Below, piece by piece: positions 52,166-61,185 of a stretch of DNA of 64,000 nucleotides. Under the pieces are notes generated by a model that had not been told where the DNA came from, did no database searches, and saw nothing but the letters and a program-made list of their open reading frames with translations. A program made the position numbers and the translations under genes. Within the stretch, counting starts at the first letter, position 1. The number at the start of each line of letters is the position of its first letter. Source of the stretch: Leucobacter luti (GTDB lineage Bacteria; Actinomycetota; Actinomycetes; Actinomycetales; Microbacteriaceae); NCBI RefSeq assembly GCF_004217175.1, contig NZ_SHKI01000002.1, positions 611,000 through 674,999 of the forward strand, read 5' to 3'.

Positions 52166-53287
52166 CTACGCCCCGTACTCGATCACCGAGCGGATCCCGC
52201 GGCCCTGGCGCATCTCCGCGAACGCGTCGTTGACGCCGTCGAGGGTGATGCGGTCCGTGACCATCGAGTCGAGGTCGACGAGGCCCTCCATGTACAGGTC
52301 GATGATCTTGGGGAAGTCGATCGACTGGCGGCTTGACCCGTAGTTTGACCCGATCAGCTTCTTTTCCTGGTCGCTCATCACGAACGGGTCGATTGAGATC
52401 TTCACCCCGTCAGCCACCTGGCCCACCACGACCGCCGTGCCGCCGCGGCGGATCGCCTCGTAGCACGCCTCGATCGTGAACGGCAGGCCGATCGCCTCGA
52501 ACGCGTAGTCGACGCCGCGACCGCCGGTGAGCTCCCGCACGGTGTCGAGCAGGTCGACCTCGCGGCTGTTGATCACGTGCGTCGCGCCGAAGGTGCGGCC
52601 GAGCTCAAGCTTCTCGTTGCTCACGTCGGCGACAATGATCTGCTTCGCGCCGGCGAGGCGCGCGCCCTGCACCACGTTGAGGCCGACGCCGCCACAGCCG
52701 ACCACCAGCACGGTGCTGCCGGGCTCAACGCCGGCGGTGTTCGTGACGGCGCCGATCCCGGTGGTCACGGCGCAGCCGACGAGCGCGGCCTGAGCGAGCG
52801 GGGCGTCCTTGCGGATCCGGATCGCGGCCGAGGCCGGCACCATCGCGTACTCGCCGAACGAGCCGACCGCCAGGAAGCTCTTGACGTCCTGTTCGCCGTC
52901 GCTGAGGCGCGGCTTCCCGTCGAAGAACACGTGCTGGTACGCCGTTTCGTTGGCGAGCTGGCACAGCACGGGGTTGCCGGAGACGCAGAACTCGCACTTC
53001 TGGCACGACGGGGTCCACGACAGGATCACGTGGTCGTCGACCTCAAGGTCGGTCACCTCGGACCCGACCGCGAGCACCACACCCGCGCCCTCGTGGCCGA
53101 GCACGAGCGGGGCGGGGGTCTCCCAGTCGCCGTCGAGCGCGTGCAGGTCGCTGTGGCACACGCCCGAGGCGGCGAGCTTGACGAGCACCTCGTTGGGGCC
53201 GGGCTGGTCGGAGATCTGCAGCTCGCGGATCTCGAGCGGGGCGTTCGGGCCGACGAATACTGCGGCGCGCACGGGGATCGTGGACAT
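52166..53287 (-). CDS. Zn-dependent alcohol dehydrogenase (class III-like MDR)
   Basis: A 373-residue medium-chain dehydrogenase. Catalytic zinc ligands lie in ASGVCHSDLHA (Cys) and LGHEGAG (His), and the structural zinc in CQKCEFC followed by Cys after 7 residues. The Rossmann motif is VLVVGCGGVGLNVVQGA. The length and lobe arrangement match class III/NDMA-type alcohol dehydrogenases. AAAGGA precedes the ATG. It is last in a minus-strand run after an APC permease and a hypothetical gene. Substrate, probably a primary alcohol or aldehyde, is not defined. Confidence 0.92.
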   Translation of the reverse strand: MSTIPVRAAVFVGPNAPLEIRELQISDQPGPNEVLVKLAASGVCHSDLHALDGDWETPAPLVLGHEGAGVVLAVGSEVTDLEVDDHVILSWTPSCQKCEFCVSGNPVLCQLANETAYQHVFFDGKPRLSDGEQDVKSFLAVGSFGEYAMVPASAAIRIRKDAPLAQAALVGCAVTTGIGAVTNTAGVEPGSTVLVVGCGGVGLNVVQGARLAGAKQIIVADVSNEKLELGRTFGATHVINSREVDLLDTVRELTGGRGVDYAFEAIGLPFTIEACYEAIRRGGTAVVVGQVADGVKISIDPFVMSDQEKKLIGSNYGSSRQSIDFPKIIDLYMEGLVDLDSMVTDRITLDGVNDAFAEMRQGRGIRSVIEYGA

Positions 53288-53308
53288 AACGGTTCCTTTC
53301 TGACCAGC

Positions 53309-53920
53309 TCAGACGCTGGGGGAGTGAGACGCGGGCGAGCCGAGACGCTGCGCCGCGCGGATGAGATCGAGCAGTCGATCCGGCTCTCCGGCCGGAAACG
53401 CGGTCGCCTTGAACACTGGCGGAATGAGCACCCACACGTACGCCCCGCCCATGGGGCTGAGCGTGAGCGTGCGCGCCCCGTCGTGCGAGGTGCTGGCGCG
53501 CACCATGTCCACGGTGCCGAGGTGTGGGGCGACGGCCTCGTTGAGCCGCGTCAGCGCTGCGGACCGCGGGGTGGCCCCGCGGTCGGCCACGAAGGTGCCG
53601 CCCCGCGGGGCCCCGCGGTGGCTGAGCTTCACGCCGCGCGGGACCCCTGACGCCGCCGGCAGCTGCGCCGTGATCGTGAGGGCGTACACCCGCGAGAACA
53701 CGTAGTTTCCGGGCTCGTAGCTGAGCACCACCTCGAGTCCGTCCGCGGCGCGCGCGGTGACGGAGGTCTGGTCGTGGGCGACCACGGTCCCGAACTGTGC
53801 CGCGGTGTACCGCAGCGCTTGCCGAGCGCGGTCAACGATTGGGCCGGAACCAGCGAGCGGGTGTGTGCGGACCCGCGCCCGGCGGGCGGGTGCCGTGGTG
53901 ACCGAACCGAAGTTGGTCAT
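53309..53920 (-). CDS. conserved-type hypothetical protein
   Basis: A 203-residue protein of no recognised family. It has no signal peptide or transmembrane helix and carries motifs such as LEVVLSYEPGNYVFSRVYALTITAQLP. It overlaps the stop of the APC permease by ATGA and is followed by the alcohol dehydrogenase 21 bp on. This tight placement supports it as a real gene of the permease/ADH operon. The basic residues and beta-strand-like text do not allow a function to be proposed. Confidence 0.6.
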   Translation of the reverse strand: MTNFGSVTTAPARRARVRTHPLAGSGPIVDRARQALRYTAAQFGTVVAHDQTSVTARAADGLEVVLSYEPGNYVFSRVYALTITAQLPAASGVPRGVKLSHRGAPRGGTFVADRGATPRSAALTRLNEAVAPHLGTVDMVRASTSHDGARTLTLSPMGGAYVWVLIPPVFKATAFPAGEPDRLLDLIRAAQRLGSPASHSPSV

Positions 53921-55416
53921 CGCGGATCCCGCCCGTCGGTGGCACGGGCTGCGTCGCGGACGCCGTCCGCGGCGAACTCGTCGGTGGAGCTCGCGTCATC
54001 GGTGGTCTCAGCCGCCTCAAAGCCCTCGCCCAGGCTCTCGGAGCGCACGATGATGTTCGTCTGCGTGTGGATCAGGTCCGTGGGGGTGAACAGCGGCAGG
54101 CGGTTGCGCTTGAGCCAGATGATCGCGAACAGTGCGATCGCGGCGAGGATCACGCCTGCGCTGCCCCACACGACGAGCCGCTGCTCCATCTCCGGCACGA
54201 TAAACGCGATGAGGTAGACGCACGAGGCGATACCGAGCACCTGCGGCACCGGGTAGAACGGCGTCTTGAACGGACGGCGAGCCGAGGGGTAGCGGCGGCG
54301 CAGCACGATCACGTCGACCTGAGCGATGATGTAGCTGATGAGCCAGGTGGTGCAGGCGATGCTGATCAGGTTGAGGATCAGATCGATGCCGCCGTCGGTG
54401 AACGTGGAGTAGAGCAGCACCGACGCCATTGCGCCGGCGGTGACCAGCATTCCGGCCCACGGGACGCGGGTGCGGCGGCTCACGCGCGAGAGCCACTTCG
54501 GCAGCAGGCCCTCGTTCGCCAGGCCGTAGAGCATGCGCGGGATCGCGGCCAGGTATGAGTTGCCCGTGGAGAACGAGGCGAGGATCGTGACCACGGTCAT
54601 GATGAGGCCACCGGTGGCGCCGAAGATCGCGGTCGCGCCAACCACGTGGGGGATCGAGGAACTGGCCATCTCGGCAAGGTCTGCGTAGCGCGTTGCGCCC
54701 CAGCCGAACAGCACGTCGACGATGAAGATCGTGGTCACGCCGATGATCATCGCGAGGGGGATGGTCTTCCACGGCTTCTTGACCTCTTCGGCGAGCGGTG
54801 CCACGAACTCCATGCCGATGTAGAGCCAGATCGCGACCGCGCCCATCGAAGCGAGCGTGCTCCAGTCGGTGTTGAGTACCGGGTTGTCGACCGGCGTCGC
54901 GCCGGTGATGCCGAGCACCCCCGAGACGCCCATGATCGCGAGGATGCCCATCATCCCGAACACGACCGGGATCTGAACGCGGGCAAAGATGTCTACGCCC
55001 GAGATGTTGAGCACGAGCAGGATCGCGAGCAGGCCGAACGAGAACGCGGCGGCCGGGAAGCCAGTGAGTGACTCGAATGAATCGCCGGCGACCAGCAGCT
55101 GCGTGCCGCCGTCTGCCGAGACGAGCACGAGGTAGCCACCCAGCACCGCGATGATCGCCATGAGGCGGCCGAGCGCGGGGAGCGTGTACTCGCCGACCAT
55201 GCCGCCGCCCGGCAGCATCGAAGCGAGCTCACCGTAGGAGATCGCGACCATGGTGATGATGATCAGGCCGATAAACGCGGGGATCGCGAAGGCCAGACCG
55301 CCGGTTCCGAAGCCGTTGCCGAGCGAGACCATTGCGGTACCCGACACGACCAGGCCCGTCGAGGCGGCGTAGGCCGCGCCGAAGCCGAGGCTCCGTTTGA
55401 GTTTTGGATTCGACAT
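53917..55416 (-). CDS. APC-family amino acid permease
   Basis: A 499-residue transporter with 12 hydrophobic segments. Opening GAAYAASTGLVVSGTAMVSLGNGFGTGGLAFAIPAF, then ELASMLPGGGMVGEYTLPALGR, EFVAPLAEEVKKPWKTIPLAM and SVLLYSTFTDGG are typical of the APC superfamily. ATG at 55416 is preceded by AAAGGAG at 7 bases. The C-terminus is a cytoplasmic acidic tail. It lies downstream of the PucR regulator gene on the same strand, and an octanucleotide repeat lies in the gap between them. Confidence 0.92.
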   Translation of the reverse strand: MSNPKLKRSLGFGAAYAASTGLVVSGTAMVSLGNGFGTGGLAFAIPAFIGLIIITMVAISYGELASMLPGGGMVGEYTLPALGRLMAIIAVLGGYLVLVSADGGTQLLVAGDSFESLTGFPAAAFSFGLLAILLVLNISGVDIFARVQIPVVFGMMGILAIMGVSGVLGITGATPVDNPVLNTDWSTLASMGAVAIWLYIGMEFVAPLAEEVKKPWKTIPLAMIIGVTTIFIVDVLFGWGATRYADLAEMASSSIPHVVGATAIFGATGGLIMTVVTILASFSTGNSYLAAIPRMLYGLANEGLLPKWLSRVSRRTRVPWAGMLVTAGAMASVLLYSTFTDGGIDLILNLISIACTTWLISYIIAQVDVIVLRRRYPSARRPFKTPFYPVPQVLGIASCVYLIAFIVPEMEQRLVVWGSAGVILAAIALFAIIWLKRNRLPLFTPTDLIHTQTNIIVRSESLGEGFEAAETTDDASSTDEFAADGVRDAARATDGRDPR

Positions 55417-55752
55417 GCATGAGCTCCTTTGCGCCACGCTGGTTGGTGGGACACAGTCAGCATCCCAGGGGCCTCGGGCGATCCGCATGGGCCGGAATGG
55501 CCAAAGGGGGGAGCAAAAACACCATTTTGTGAAGAAAGCTGCGCGAGAGGTGGTGTCAAAGAGTCGATCCGCAACGCAGTAACTCGACAGATTGGCGGGA
55601 ATGGGACGCGGCTGGACCGTCGATGAGCGTCCCAAGCGCCGGGGCGCCGGGGCGCCGGGGCGCCGGGGCGCCGGGGCGCCGGGGCGCCGGGGCGCCGGGG
55701 CGCGGGGAGCGTGGGCCGCGCGAGCACGGGGCGCGTGGGCCGAGCGGTGCGC
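55417..55752. other. intergenic region between PucR and APC permease genes with octanucleotide repeat
   Basis: 336 bp without a gene. It contains eight GCGCCGGG units (55636-55699) and probably the promoter of the permease operon. No convincing -10/-35 pair was identified. Confidence 0.6.
55636..55699. repeat. (GCGCCGGG)8 octanucleotide repeat
   Basis: Eight perfect tandem 8-bp units, each containing the palindrome GGCGCC across the junction, followed by a partial unit. It lies 54 bp downstream of the PucR stop, about 220 bp upstream of the permease start. Confidence 0.97.
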
Positions 55753-57345
55753 CTACTGCAGGTAGCGCAGCGCGATCGCGAGCTCGGCCCGCACCTCGAA
55801 GTCGTCGAGGTCGGATCCGGTGAGCTCAGCGATCTGCGCGAGCCGGTGCGCGAGGGTGTGCCGGTGCACGTCGAGCTCCCGCGAGGCAGGCAGCGGCCTG
55901 CCGTGGTGACGCAGCCAGGTGCGGAGCGTTGGCAGCAGCTCCGTGCCCTGCTCGGCGTCCTGCGACGCGAGCGCACCGAGCAACCGGCGGGCAATGTGCG
56001 CCGCGTCCGAGGCGTCGATCAGATCCGACACCCCCTCGCGCCAGAGTTCCGTGAAGCCCGTCACGAGCCCCTCGGGGCCCGCGCCGCGCCGCAGCCCGAA
56101 GTCCGCGGCGCGCTTCGCCTCGTCGAGCGCCAGCTCAAGCCCCTCCCAGCGTTCGGCGCGGGACCGGCCGATGACCAGGCCGAACGGGGCGAGCTGCGCC
56201 AGTAGCCGCTCGGCGTCCGCCTCCCGCACGAGCACCGCGGCGTCACCCCGGTACTGCGCGAAGAACACCGGGAAATCAGCTGACGCCTGCAGCGACTCGA
56301 ACGCCGGCATGATCCGCTCGGCGTTGAAGTGCTGGGGGATCCCCACCAGAGTGGCCAGGGGCGGCGTGGGCAGCGGCCCCCACACGCTCTCGACCAGGTG
56401 GCGAGTTACCGCGACGTTTCCCGAGAGCACGAGCTGCAGCAGCGCCTCGCGCAGCGTGGTGTGCAGCGTCGCGAGCGCCTGGTTCTGCTGCAGCGAGACG
56501 CTCACGAGGGCGAGCACGCTCGACAGCACGTTGCGCGAGACGTCGTCGAAGCCGCGGCTGAGCGTCAGCGCGAGCATGCCGCTCGGCTCACCGGGCTCCC
56601 CGAGCATCTGGAGCACCGCCTCAACCTCGGGGGTGACCTGCGTCGAAATGAACCGCTGATTGCTCTCGAGCGCGCGCTGCACGATCGGCGTCAGCTCCGC
56701 CGCGGTGACCCGCGGCCCGTCCGGGGCCTCGACGAGGGTGACCGGGCGGCCCAGCGGATCGTAGAGGGCCACGCCGCAGCCGAGTTGCCGCGCCGTCTCC
56801 CGCAGGGTGGCGCTCAGCCCATCGCGGCGGGTGGCGGCGTTCGCGATCGCCTTCTGGGCGCGCAGTGACCGCGTGTAGCGCTCCGTCTGGTCGCGCTGCA
56901 GCACGCGCGCGGCCTCCTGCAGCAAGTCCATGAACGAGATCTCGTAGGGGACGTCGAACAGGATCAGGCCGTGCCTGCGGCAGGCCGCGGCGAGCTGCGG
57001 CGGAATGCCCTGGTGGAGCACGTCGCTGCCGAAACCGACCCCGATCACCCCGTGCGCGGCGATCAGCGAGGCGTAGTCCTCGTAGATGCGCTCGAGCCGC
57101 TCCTGCGGCACCCGCACCTCCGGCACCGACGGATCCGCCGATCGCGTCACCGGGAACTGCCAGCCGAGCGTGAGGATCACCTCGGCGGGCCCCAGAAACG
57201 GGGTCGGATCGATCATGTCGGTCGCGTGCAGCCACTCGAACTCACGATCGAGCGTGAGCTCGAGGGTGGCCGGATCCTCGCCGCCGACAACGAGGCGAAG
57301 GCGGAGCGACGGGTTCTGCAGGAGCTTGCGAAGGCTGAGTGACAC
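55753..57345 (-). CDS. PucR-family transcriptional regulator
   Basis: A 530-residue regulator. The N-terminal PucR domain (PF07905 type, residues ~5-125) includes LRKLLQNPSLRLRLVVGGED and the paired DLLQEAARVLQRDQ. The middle GGDEF-like/CdaR region is followed by the C-terminal HTH of the HTH_30 type, LDVHRHTLAHRLAQIAELTGSDLDDFEVRAELAIALRYL. PucR proteins activate purine or amino-compound catabolism. It starts 14 bp after a hypothetical gene that follows alanine dehydrogenase, and precedes the APC permease operon on the same strand, which it may control. Confidence 0.9.
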   Translation of the reverse strand: MSLSLRKLLQNPSLRLRLVVGGEDPATLELTLDREFEWLHATDMIDPTPFLGPAEVILTLGWQFPVTRSADPSVPEVRVPQERLERIYEDYASLIAAHGVIGVGFGSDVLHQGIPPQLAAACRRHGLILFDVPYEISFMDLLQEAARVLQRDQTERYTRSLRAQKAIANAATRRDGLSATLRETARQLGCGVALYDPLGRPVTLVEAPDGPRVTAAELTPIVQRALESNQRFISTQVTPEVEAVLQMLGEPGEPSGMLALTLSRGFDDVSRNVLSSVLALVSVSLQQNQALATLHTTLREALLQLVLSGNVAVTRHLVESVWGPLPTPPLATLVGIPQHFNAERIMPAFESLQASADFPVFFAQYRGDAAVLVREADAERLLAQLAPFGLVIGRSRAERWEGLELALDEAKRAADFGLRRGAGPEGLVTGFTELWREGVSDLIDASDAAHIARRLLGALASQDAEQGTELLPTLRTWLRHHGRPLPASRELDVHRHTLAHRLAQIAELTGSDLDDFEVRAELAIALRYLQ

Positions 57346-57359
57346 GGCTCCAGCGTACG

Positions 57360-57866
57360 TTACGCGGCGATGCGGACCGGGGTGCCCATCGCGATACCGG
57401 CACGCCGCTGCAGGGCCGCGTCAACGACGGGCGCCGCGGGGTCGATCCCCAGCGCCGTGAGCACCTCGGCGGCGTCGGCCCCGAGGTCTAGCACCAGCCC
57501 GGTGACGCCGTCGGCGAGTGGCCCGTCGAGCCCCGCGATCACGCGCGAGATCGCGGAGCGCACGGCCTTCGCCGCGGCGGCAGTCTGCGCGCCCGCGTCA
57601 GCGCTGTCGGTGTCTGCCGCGTCGGCGCCGTCCGCACCGGGGCCCGCGGGGAGCGCGACCTCCGCGCGCGCGTAGGTGACGCCATCGCCGGAGACGGCCT
57701 CGGCGACGATACCCGAGTCCGCGCGCCGCGCGGTGATCTCGAGCACGCTGCTCGTGGGGCCGAGCGAAACGGGCTTCGCGGTGAGGGGCAGGGAAACGCC
57801 CGAAGGGGCATCGCCGTGATCGTGATGATCTGGTGATGCCCCTCCGAAAGTGAACTTCAGATCCAT
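57360..57866 (-). CDS. hypothetical protein between ald and pucR-type genes
   Basis: A 168-residue acidic, Ala-rich protein of unknown family. It starts MDLKFTFGGASPDHHDHGDAPSG and has a low-complexity ADGADAADTDSADAG segment; the C-terminal half reads GLVLDLGADAAEVLTALGIDPAAPVV. A GGA box precedes the ATG. It lies 23 bp after the alanine dehydrogenase stop and 14 bp before the PucR start, all on the minus strand, so it is probably co-transcribed. No function proposed. Confidence 0.6.
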   Translation of the reverse strand: MDLKFTFGGASPDHHDHGDAPSGVSLPLTAKPVSLGPTSSVLEITARRADSGIVAEAVSGDGVTYARAEVALPAGPGADGADAADTDSADAGAQTAAAAKAVRSAISRVIAGLDGPLADGVTGLVLDLGADAAEVLTALGIDPAAPVVDAALQRRAGIAMGTPVRIAA

Positions 57867-57889
57867 AAGATCCAGAGTACGCCCTGTGC

Positions 57890-59017
57890 TTACGCGTTGG
57901 CTGCGAGCACGTCCTCAACGGTGGAGAACGGCAGGCCGTCGAACGCGTCGGCGACACCCTTGAAGGTGACCACGCCGTCGTGCGCGTTCAGGCCCTTTGC
58001 GAGCGCCTGATCGGCGTTGAGCGCCGTGACCCAGCCCTTGTCGGCGAGTGCGACGACGTAGGGGAGGGTGGCGTTGGTGAGCGCAGCGGTCGAGGTCTCG
58101 GGGACCGCGCCCGGCATGTTCGCCACGCAGTAGTAGATCGAGTTGTGCACGGCGAAGGTGGGATCGTCGTGGGTGGTGGGGCGCGAGTTCTCGAAGCAGC
58201 CGCCCTGGTCGATCGCGATGTCGACGAGCACGGAGCCCGGCTTCATCTGTGCAACCATCTCGTCGGTGACGAGCTTGGGGGCCTTCTCGCCCGGGATCAG
58301 CACGGAGCCGATCACGAGGTCGGCGTCCTTGAGCGCCTCGGTGATGTTGTGCGCGTTCGAGGTGCGGGTCTGGATGCGACCGTTGAACTCGTCCTCAAGC
58401 TGCTTGAGGCGGGGGATCGCGATGTCGATGACGGTGACCTCAGCGCCCATGCCGTACGCGATACGCGCGGCCTGCTCGCCGGCGGCGCCGCCGCCGATGA
58501 CGACGACCTTGCCACGACGGGTCGCGGTGACGCCGCCGAGCAGCACGCCGCGGCCGCCGTTTGCCTTCATCAGCGAGTATGCGCCGACCTGGACCGAGAG
58601 GCGGCCAGCGACCTCGGACATCGGGGCGAGGAGCGGCAGGCCGCGGTTAGCGAGCTGCACGGTCTCGTACGCGATCGCCGTGGTGCCCGAGGCGAGCACG
58701 GCGTCCGTGAGGGTGCGGTCAGCCGCGAGGTGCAGGTAGGTGAAGAGCACCTGGCCCTTGCGCATCTTGGCGTACTCGGGAGCGATGGGCTCCTTGACCT
58801 TGAGGATCATGTCGGAGTCAGCCCACACCTGGTCTGCGCCCTCCACGATCTTTGCACCGGCCGCGGCGTACTCCGCGTCGGTGATAGCCGAGTTGAGACC
58901 TGCGCCGGCCTGCACGAGTACCTCGTGCCCGCGGCGGGTCAGCTCGAAGACGCCAGCCTGAGTAATGGCGACGCGGTTCTCGTTGTTCTTGATCTCGGTG
59001 GGAATACCGACGCGCAT
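57890..59017 (-). CDS. ald: alanine dehydrogenase
   Basis: A 375-residue NAD-dependent enzyme interconverting L-alanine and pyruvate plus ammonia. It begins [19 protein letters not shown]. Conserved residues include the catalytic Lys in [12 protein letters not shown], His in [12 protein letters not shown], the Rossmann motif [22 protein letters not shown], and [15 protein letters not shown] precedes the ATG. Diverges from an Lrp-family gene across an AT-rich gap with a TTGATT-18-TATGTT promoter, as in the ald/aldR pairs of actinobacteria, where the Lrp protein responds to amino acids. Confidence 0.95.
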   Translation of the reverse strand: MRVGIPTEIKNNENRVAITQAGVFELTRRGHEVLVQAGAGLNSAITDAEYAAAGAKIVEGADQVWADSDMILKVKEPIAPEYAKMRKGQVLFTYLHLAADRTLTDAVLASGTTAIAYETVQLANRGLPLLAPMSEVAGRLSVQVGAYSLMKANGGRGVLLGGVTATRRGKVVVIGGGAAGEQAARIAYGMGAEVTVIDIAIPRLKQLEDEFNGRIQTRTSNAHNITEALKDADLVIGSVLIPGEKAPKLVTDEMVAQMKPGSVLVDIAIDQGGCFENSRPTTHDDPTFAVHNSIYYCVANMPGAVPETSTAALTNATLPYVVALADKGWVTALNADQALAKGLNAHDGVVTFKGVADAFDGLPFSTVEDVLAANA

Positions 59018-59082
59018 GACATGCTCCAAAGAAATCTGCGGAATGTTGAGTGGTAAAGATGAGTTCCCGCAGTTACAACATG

Positions 59083-59173
59083 AACATACGTCGTACGATG
59101 CGGTGGAATCAACTAATTGTGCAGTATATTCGTAATCAGTAGTGAAAAGGTGAATTCTCTTCGGAATTAGTTG
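59083..59173. promoter_or_regulatory. ald promoter and Lrp-type site
   Basis: On the minus strand TTGATT (59112-59107), 18 bases, TATGTT (59088-59083) is a candidate ald promoter. The inverted pair CAACTAATT (59110-59118) and AATTAGTTG (59165-59173) flanks 46 bases of AT-rich DNA, as expected for an Lrp dimer-of-dimers site controlling both divergent genes. Confidence 0.55.
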
Positions 59174-59209
59174 TTTCAATGGGATTCCTGCGAGTGAGAG
59201 CGGTGGCCA

Positions 59210-59698
59210 ATGACCGATGGATCGAAGAATCTGCGCCCAGACATGGATCTGGACGAGGTGGACCGCAAGATCATCGACGAGCTGCAATCCAACGGTCGGA
59301 TCACCAACGCCGAACTCGCCGAGCGTGTCGGCGTGGCGGCCTCCACCTGCATCGCGCGTGTGCGGAGCCTCGTTTCGCGCAGAATTATCACCGGCTTCAC
59401 GGCCAGTGTTGACCCCCGCGCGATGGGCCTCGGCCTCCAGGTGCTCATCAGCGTCACGGTGCGCTCGGGCGCGCGGCAGCAGATCTCCGAGATGAGCGAC
59501 GCGCTCCGCGCGCTCCCCGAGGTGATGCAGCTGTTCTTCCTCGGCGGGGTCGAGGACTTCATCATTCACCTCGCTGCGCGCGACTCCGACCACGTCCGCG
59601 ACTTCGTCGTCGAGCACCTCTCCGCGCACCCCGCGGTCTCGGCCACGCGGACGAGCATCGTGTTCAGCCACCACCAGAACCCGGTGCGCTCGGCGTAG
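59210..59698 (+). CDS. Lrp/AsnC-family regulator of alanine dehydrogenase
   Basis: A 162-residue Lrp protein. The N-terminal winged helix reads LDEVDRKIIDELQSNGRITNAELAERVGVAASTCIARVRSLVSRRIITGF (about residues 13-62). The C-terminal RAM effector domain is beta-alpha-beta with VRSGARQQISEM. It is divergent from ald and shares an inverted-repeat site with it, the layout of mycobacterial AldR. Probably activates or represses ald according to alanine supply. Confidence 0.93.
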   Translation: MTDGSKNLRPDMDLDEVDRKIIDELQSNGRITNAELAERVGVAASTCIARVRSLVSRRIITGFTASVDPRAMGLGLQVLISVTVRSGARQQISEMSDALRALPEVMQLFFLGGVEDFIIHLAARDSDHVRDFVVEHLSAHPAVSATRTSIVFSHHQNPVRSA

Positions 59699-59754
59699 GC
59701 TGGACGAACCGGGTCCCTCGCGCCTGCCGGGACCCCCGCGATGTGGGAGAGGCA

Positions 59755-60405
59755 ATGACTCGAGCGCTGTTGATCGTAGACGTGCAGAACGACTTCACGG
59801 AGGGCGGCGCCCTCGGAGTCGCGGGTGGCAACGCGGTTGCCGCGGGAATCGCCGAGTTGCTCGTCGGGGCGACTGATTCGTCCGGTCCCGCTGCGGGGGC
59901 GTCCAGTGGTGCTGCGGGTGCTGCGGCTTCCGATGCGGTTGCGTCTTTCGGCGGCTACGGGCTCGTTGTGGCCTCCCGCGACTGGCACGAGGCCGACACC
60001 GACAACGGCGGCCACTTCGCTGCGCCGGGCGCCGACCCCGACTTCGTCACCACCTGGCCCCGGCACTGCGTGCAGGGCACACCGGGGGCCGAGTATCACC
60101 CGGCGCTGCCGCTCGACCGCATCGACGTGCACGTGCGGAAGGGGGCCGGTGAGCCCGCCTACTCGGCGTTCGAGGGCGTGGCCGGCGACGGGCGCTCTCT
60201 CGCCGACGTGCTCGCGGAGCGCGGCGTCGAAGCGATCGACCTGGTGGGGATCGCCACTGATTACTGTGTGCGCGCCTCCGCGCTCGACGCGCTCGCGGGC
60301 GGGATCTCGGTGCGCCTCCACACGGGGCTGATCGCGGGCGTCGCCCCCGAGACTTCCGCCGCCGCGCTCCGCGAGCTCGCCGCGGCCGGCGTCGAGATTC
60401 GCTGA
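59755..60405 (+). CDS. pncA: nicotinamidase
   Basis: A 216-residue isochorismatase-fold enzyme hydrolysing nicotinamide to nicotinate. Catalytic triad Asp9 (VDVQNDF), Lys129 (VRKGAG) and Cys171 (TDYCVRASA). Metal ligands Asp76, His78, His87 and His104 fit the PncA pattern (RDWHEADTDNGGHF). Residues ~40-62 are a Gly/Ala/Ser-rich insertion not usual in the family. The start at 59755 follows GGGAGAG. It is the next gene after Lrp on the same strand, with a short gap, and precedes the repeat-rich intergenic stretch. Confidence 0.92.
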   Translation: MTRALLIVDVQNDFTEGGALGVAGGNAVAAGIAELLVGATDSSGPAAGASSGAAGAAASDAVASFGGYGLVVASRDWHEADTDNGGHFAAPGADPDFVTTWPRHCVQGTPGAEYHPALPLDRIDVHVRKGAGEPAYSAFEGVAGDGRSLADVLAERGVEAIDLVGIATDYCVRASALDALAGGISVRLHTGLIAGVAPETSAAALRELAAAGVEIR

Positions 60406-60573
60406 GCCGCGCGCCCCGAGGGTGCGGGCGTGTGGGTGCGGGCGTGTAGCGCGAGCCGCGCGTGCGCCGCTCGCGCCTGCGCCGCCTGCGCGCCGCCCGC
60501 GCTCGCGCCCGCGCCTGCGCCTGCGCCTGCGCCTGCGCCCGCGCCTGCGCCTGCGCCAGCGCCGCCCGCGCGC

Positions 60574-60630
60574 CGAGTGTGCGTAAATCTCCCCTTCGCA
60601 TGGCGCCAAGGGGAGATCTGGCTTCACTCG
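60574..60630. repeat. 57-bp palindromic extragenic element A
   Basis: Begins CGAGTGTGCG, ends TTCACTCG, and has inner arms ATCTCCCCTT and AAGGGGAGAT. Confidence 0.85.
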
Positions 60631-60749
60631 GCGGCAGCCGTGCTGTGCCGAGTCGTGTCGGCGATGCATGTCAGCGCCCTGCCCTGCCCTGCCCCGCCCT
60701 TGCCTCCCACCCCGCCTCGCCCTGCCTCCCACCCCGCCCCGGCCACCGC

Positions 60750-60806
60750 CGAGTGGAGGCAAATCCCCCTTTCACATGTGGCGAAGGGGTGGTTTGCCTC
60801 CACTCG
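60750..60806. repeat. 57-bp palindromic extragenic element B
   Basis: The most symmetric copy. With its flanks (60743-60813) the outer arms pair perfectly for 21 bp (CCACCGCCGAGTGGAGGCAA onward), then the CCCCTT/AAGGGG core. Confidence 0.9.
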
Positions 60807-60965
60807 GCGGTGGGGTGGGGTGGGGCTGCGGGGCGCAGTCGCGGGTGCGGGGCAGGTGGCGAGGTGTGCCCAGGGTGCCCCGTGGGAGCCCGGGGCACGG
60901 AGCACGGAGCACGGAGCAAGGGGCACGGGACACAGGGTGCCGGGCAGCATGGGCGCAGCGCCCGC

Positions 60966-61022
60966 CGAGTGTGCGCACAAGCCCCCTTCGGGTGGCGCGA
61001 AGGGGTGGTTTGGCTCCACTCG
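60966..61022. repeat. 57-bp palindromic extragenic element C
   Basis: Begins CGAGTGTGCG, ends GCTCCACTCG, with inner CCCCTTCG and CGAAGGGG arms around GGTGGCG. Confidence 0.9.
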
Positions 61023-61128
61023 GCGGTGGGGGCGGGGCGTGGCTACGCGGGCGCGGGCGCGGCGCGGGCGCGGGTGCGGGCGCAGGCACGGGGCACGGGG
61101 CACGGGGTGGCGTGGGCGCAGCGCCCGC

Positions 61129-61185
61129 CGAGTGTGCGCACAAGCCCCCTTCGGGTGGCACGAAGGGGTGGTTTGGCTCCACTCG
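61129..61185. repeat. 57-bp palindromic extragenic element D
   Basis: Differs from element C at one base in the loop region and shares ~10 bp of flank on each side. Confidence 0.9.

Noticed and set aside
60574-61185. Considered a CRISPR array
   Set aside because: Only four copies, spacing 163-216 bp, strong dyad symmetry and no cas genes.
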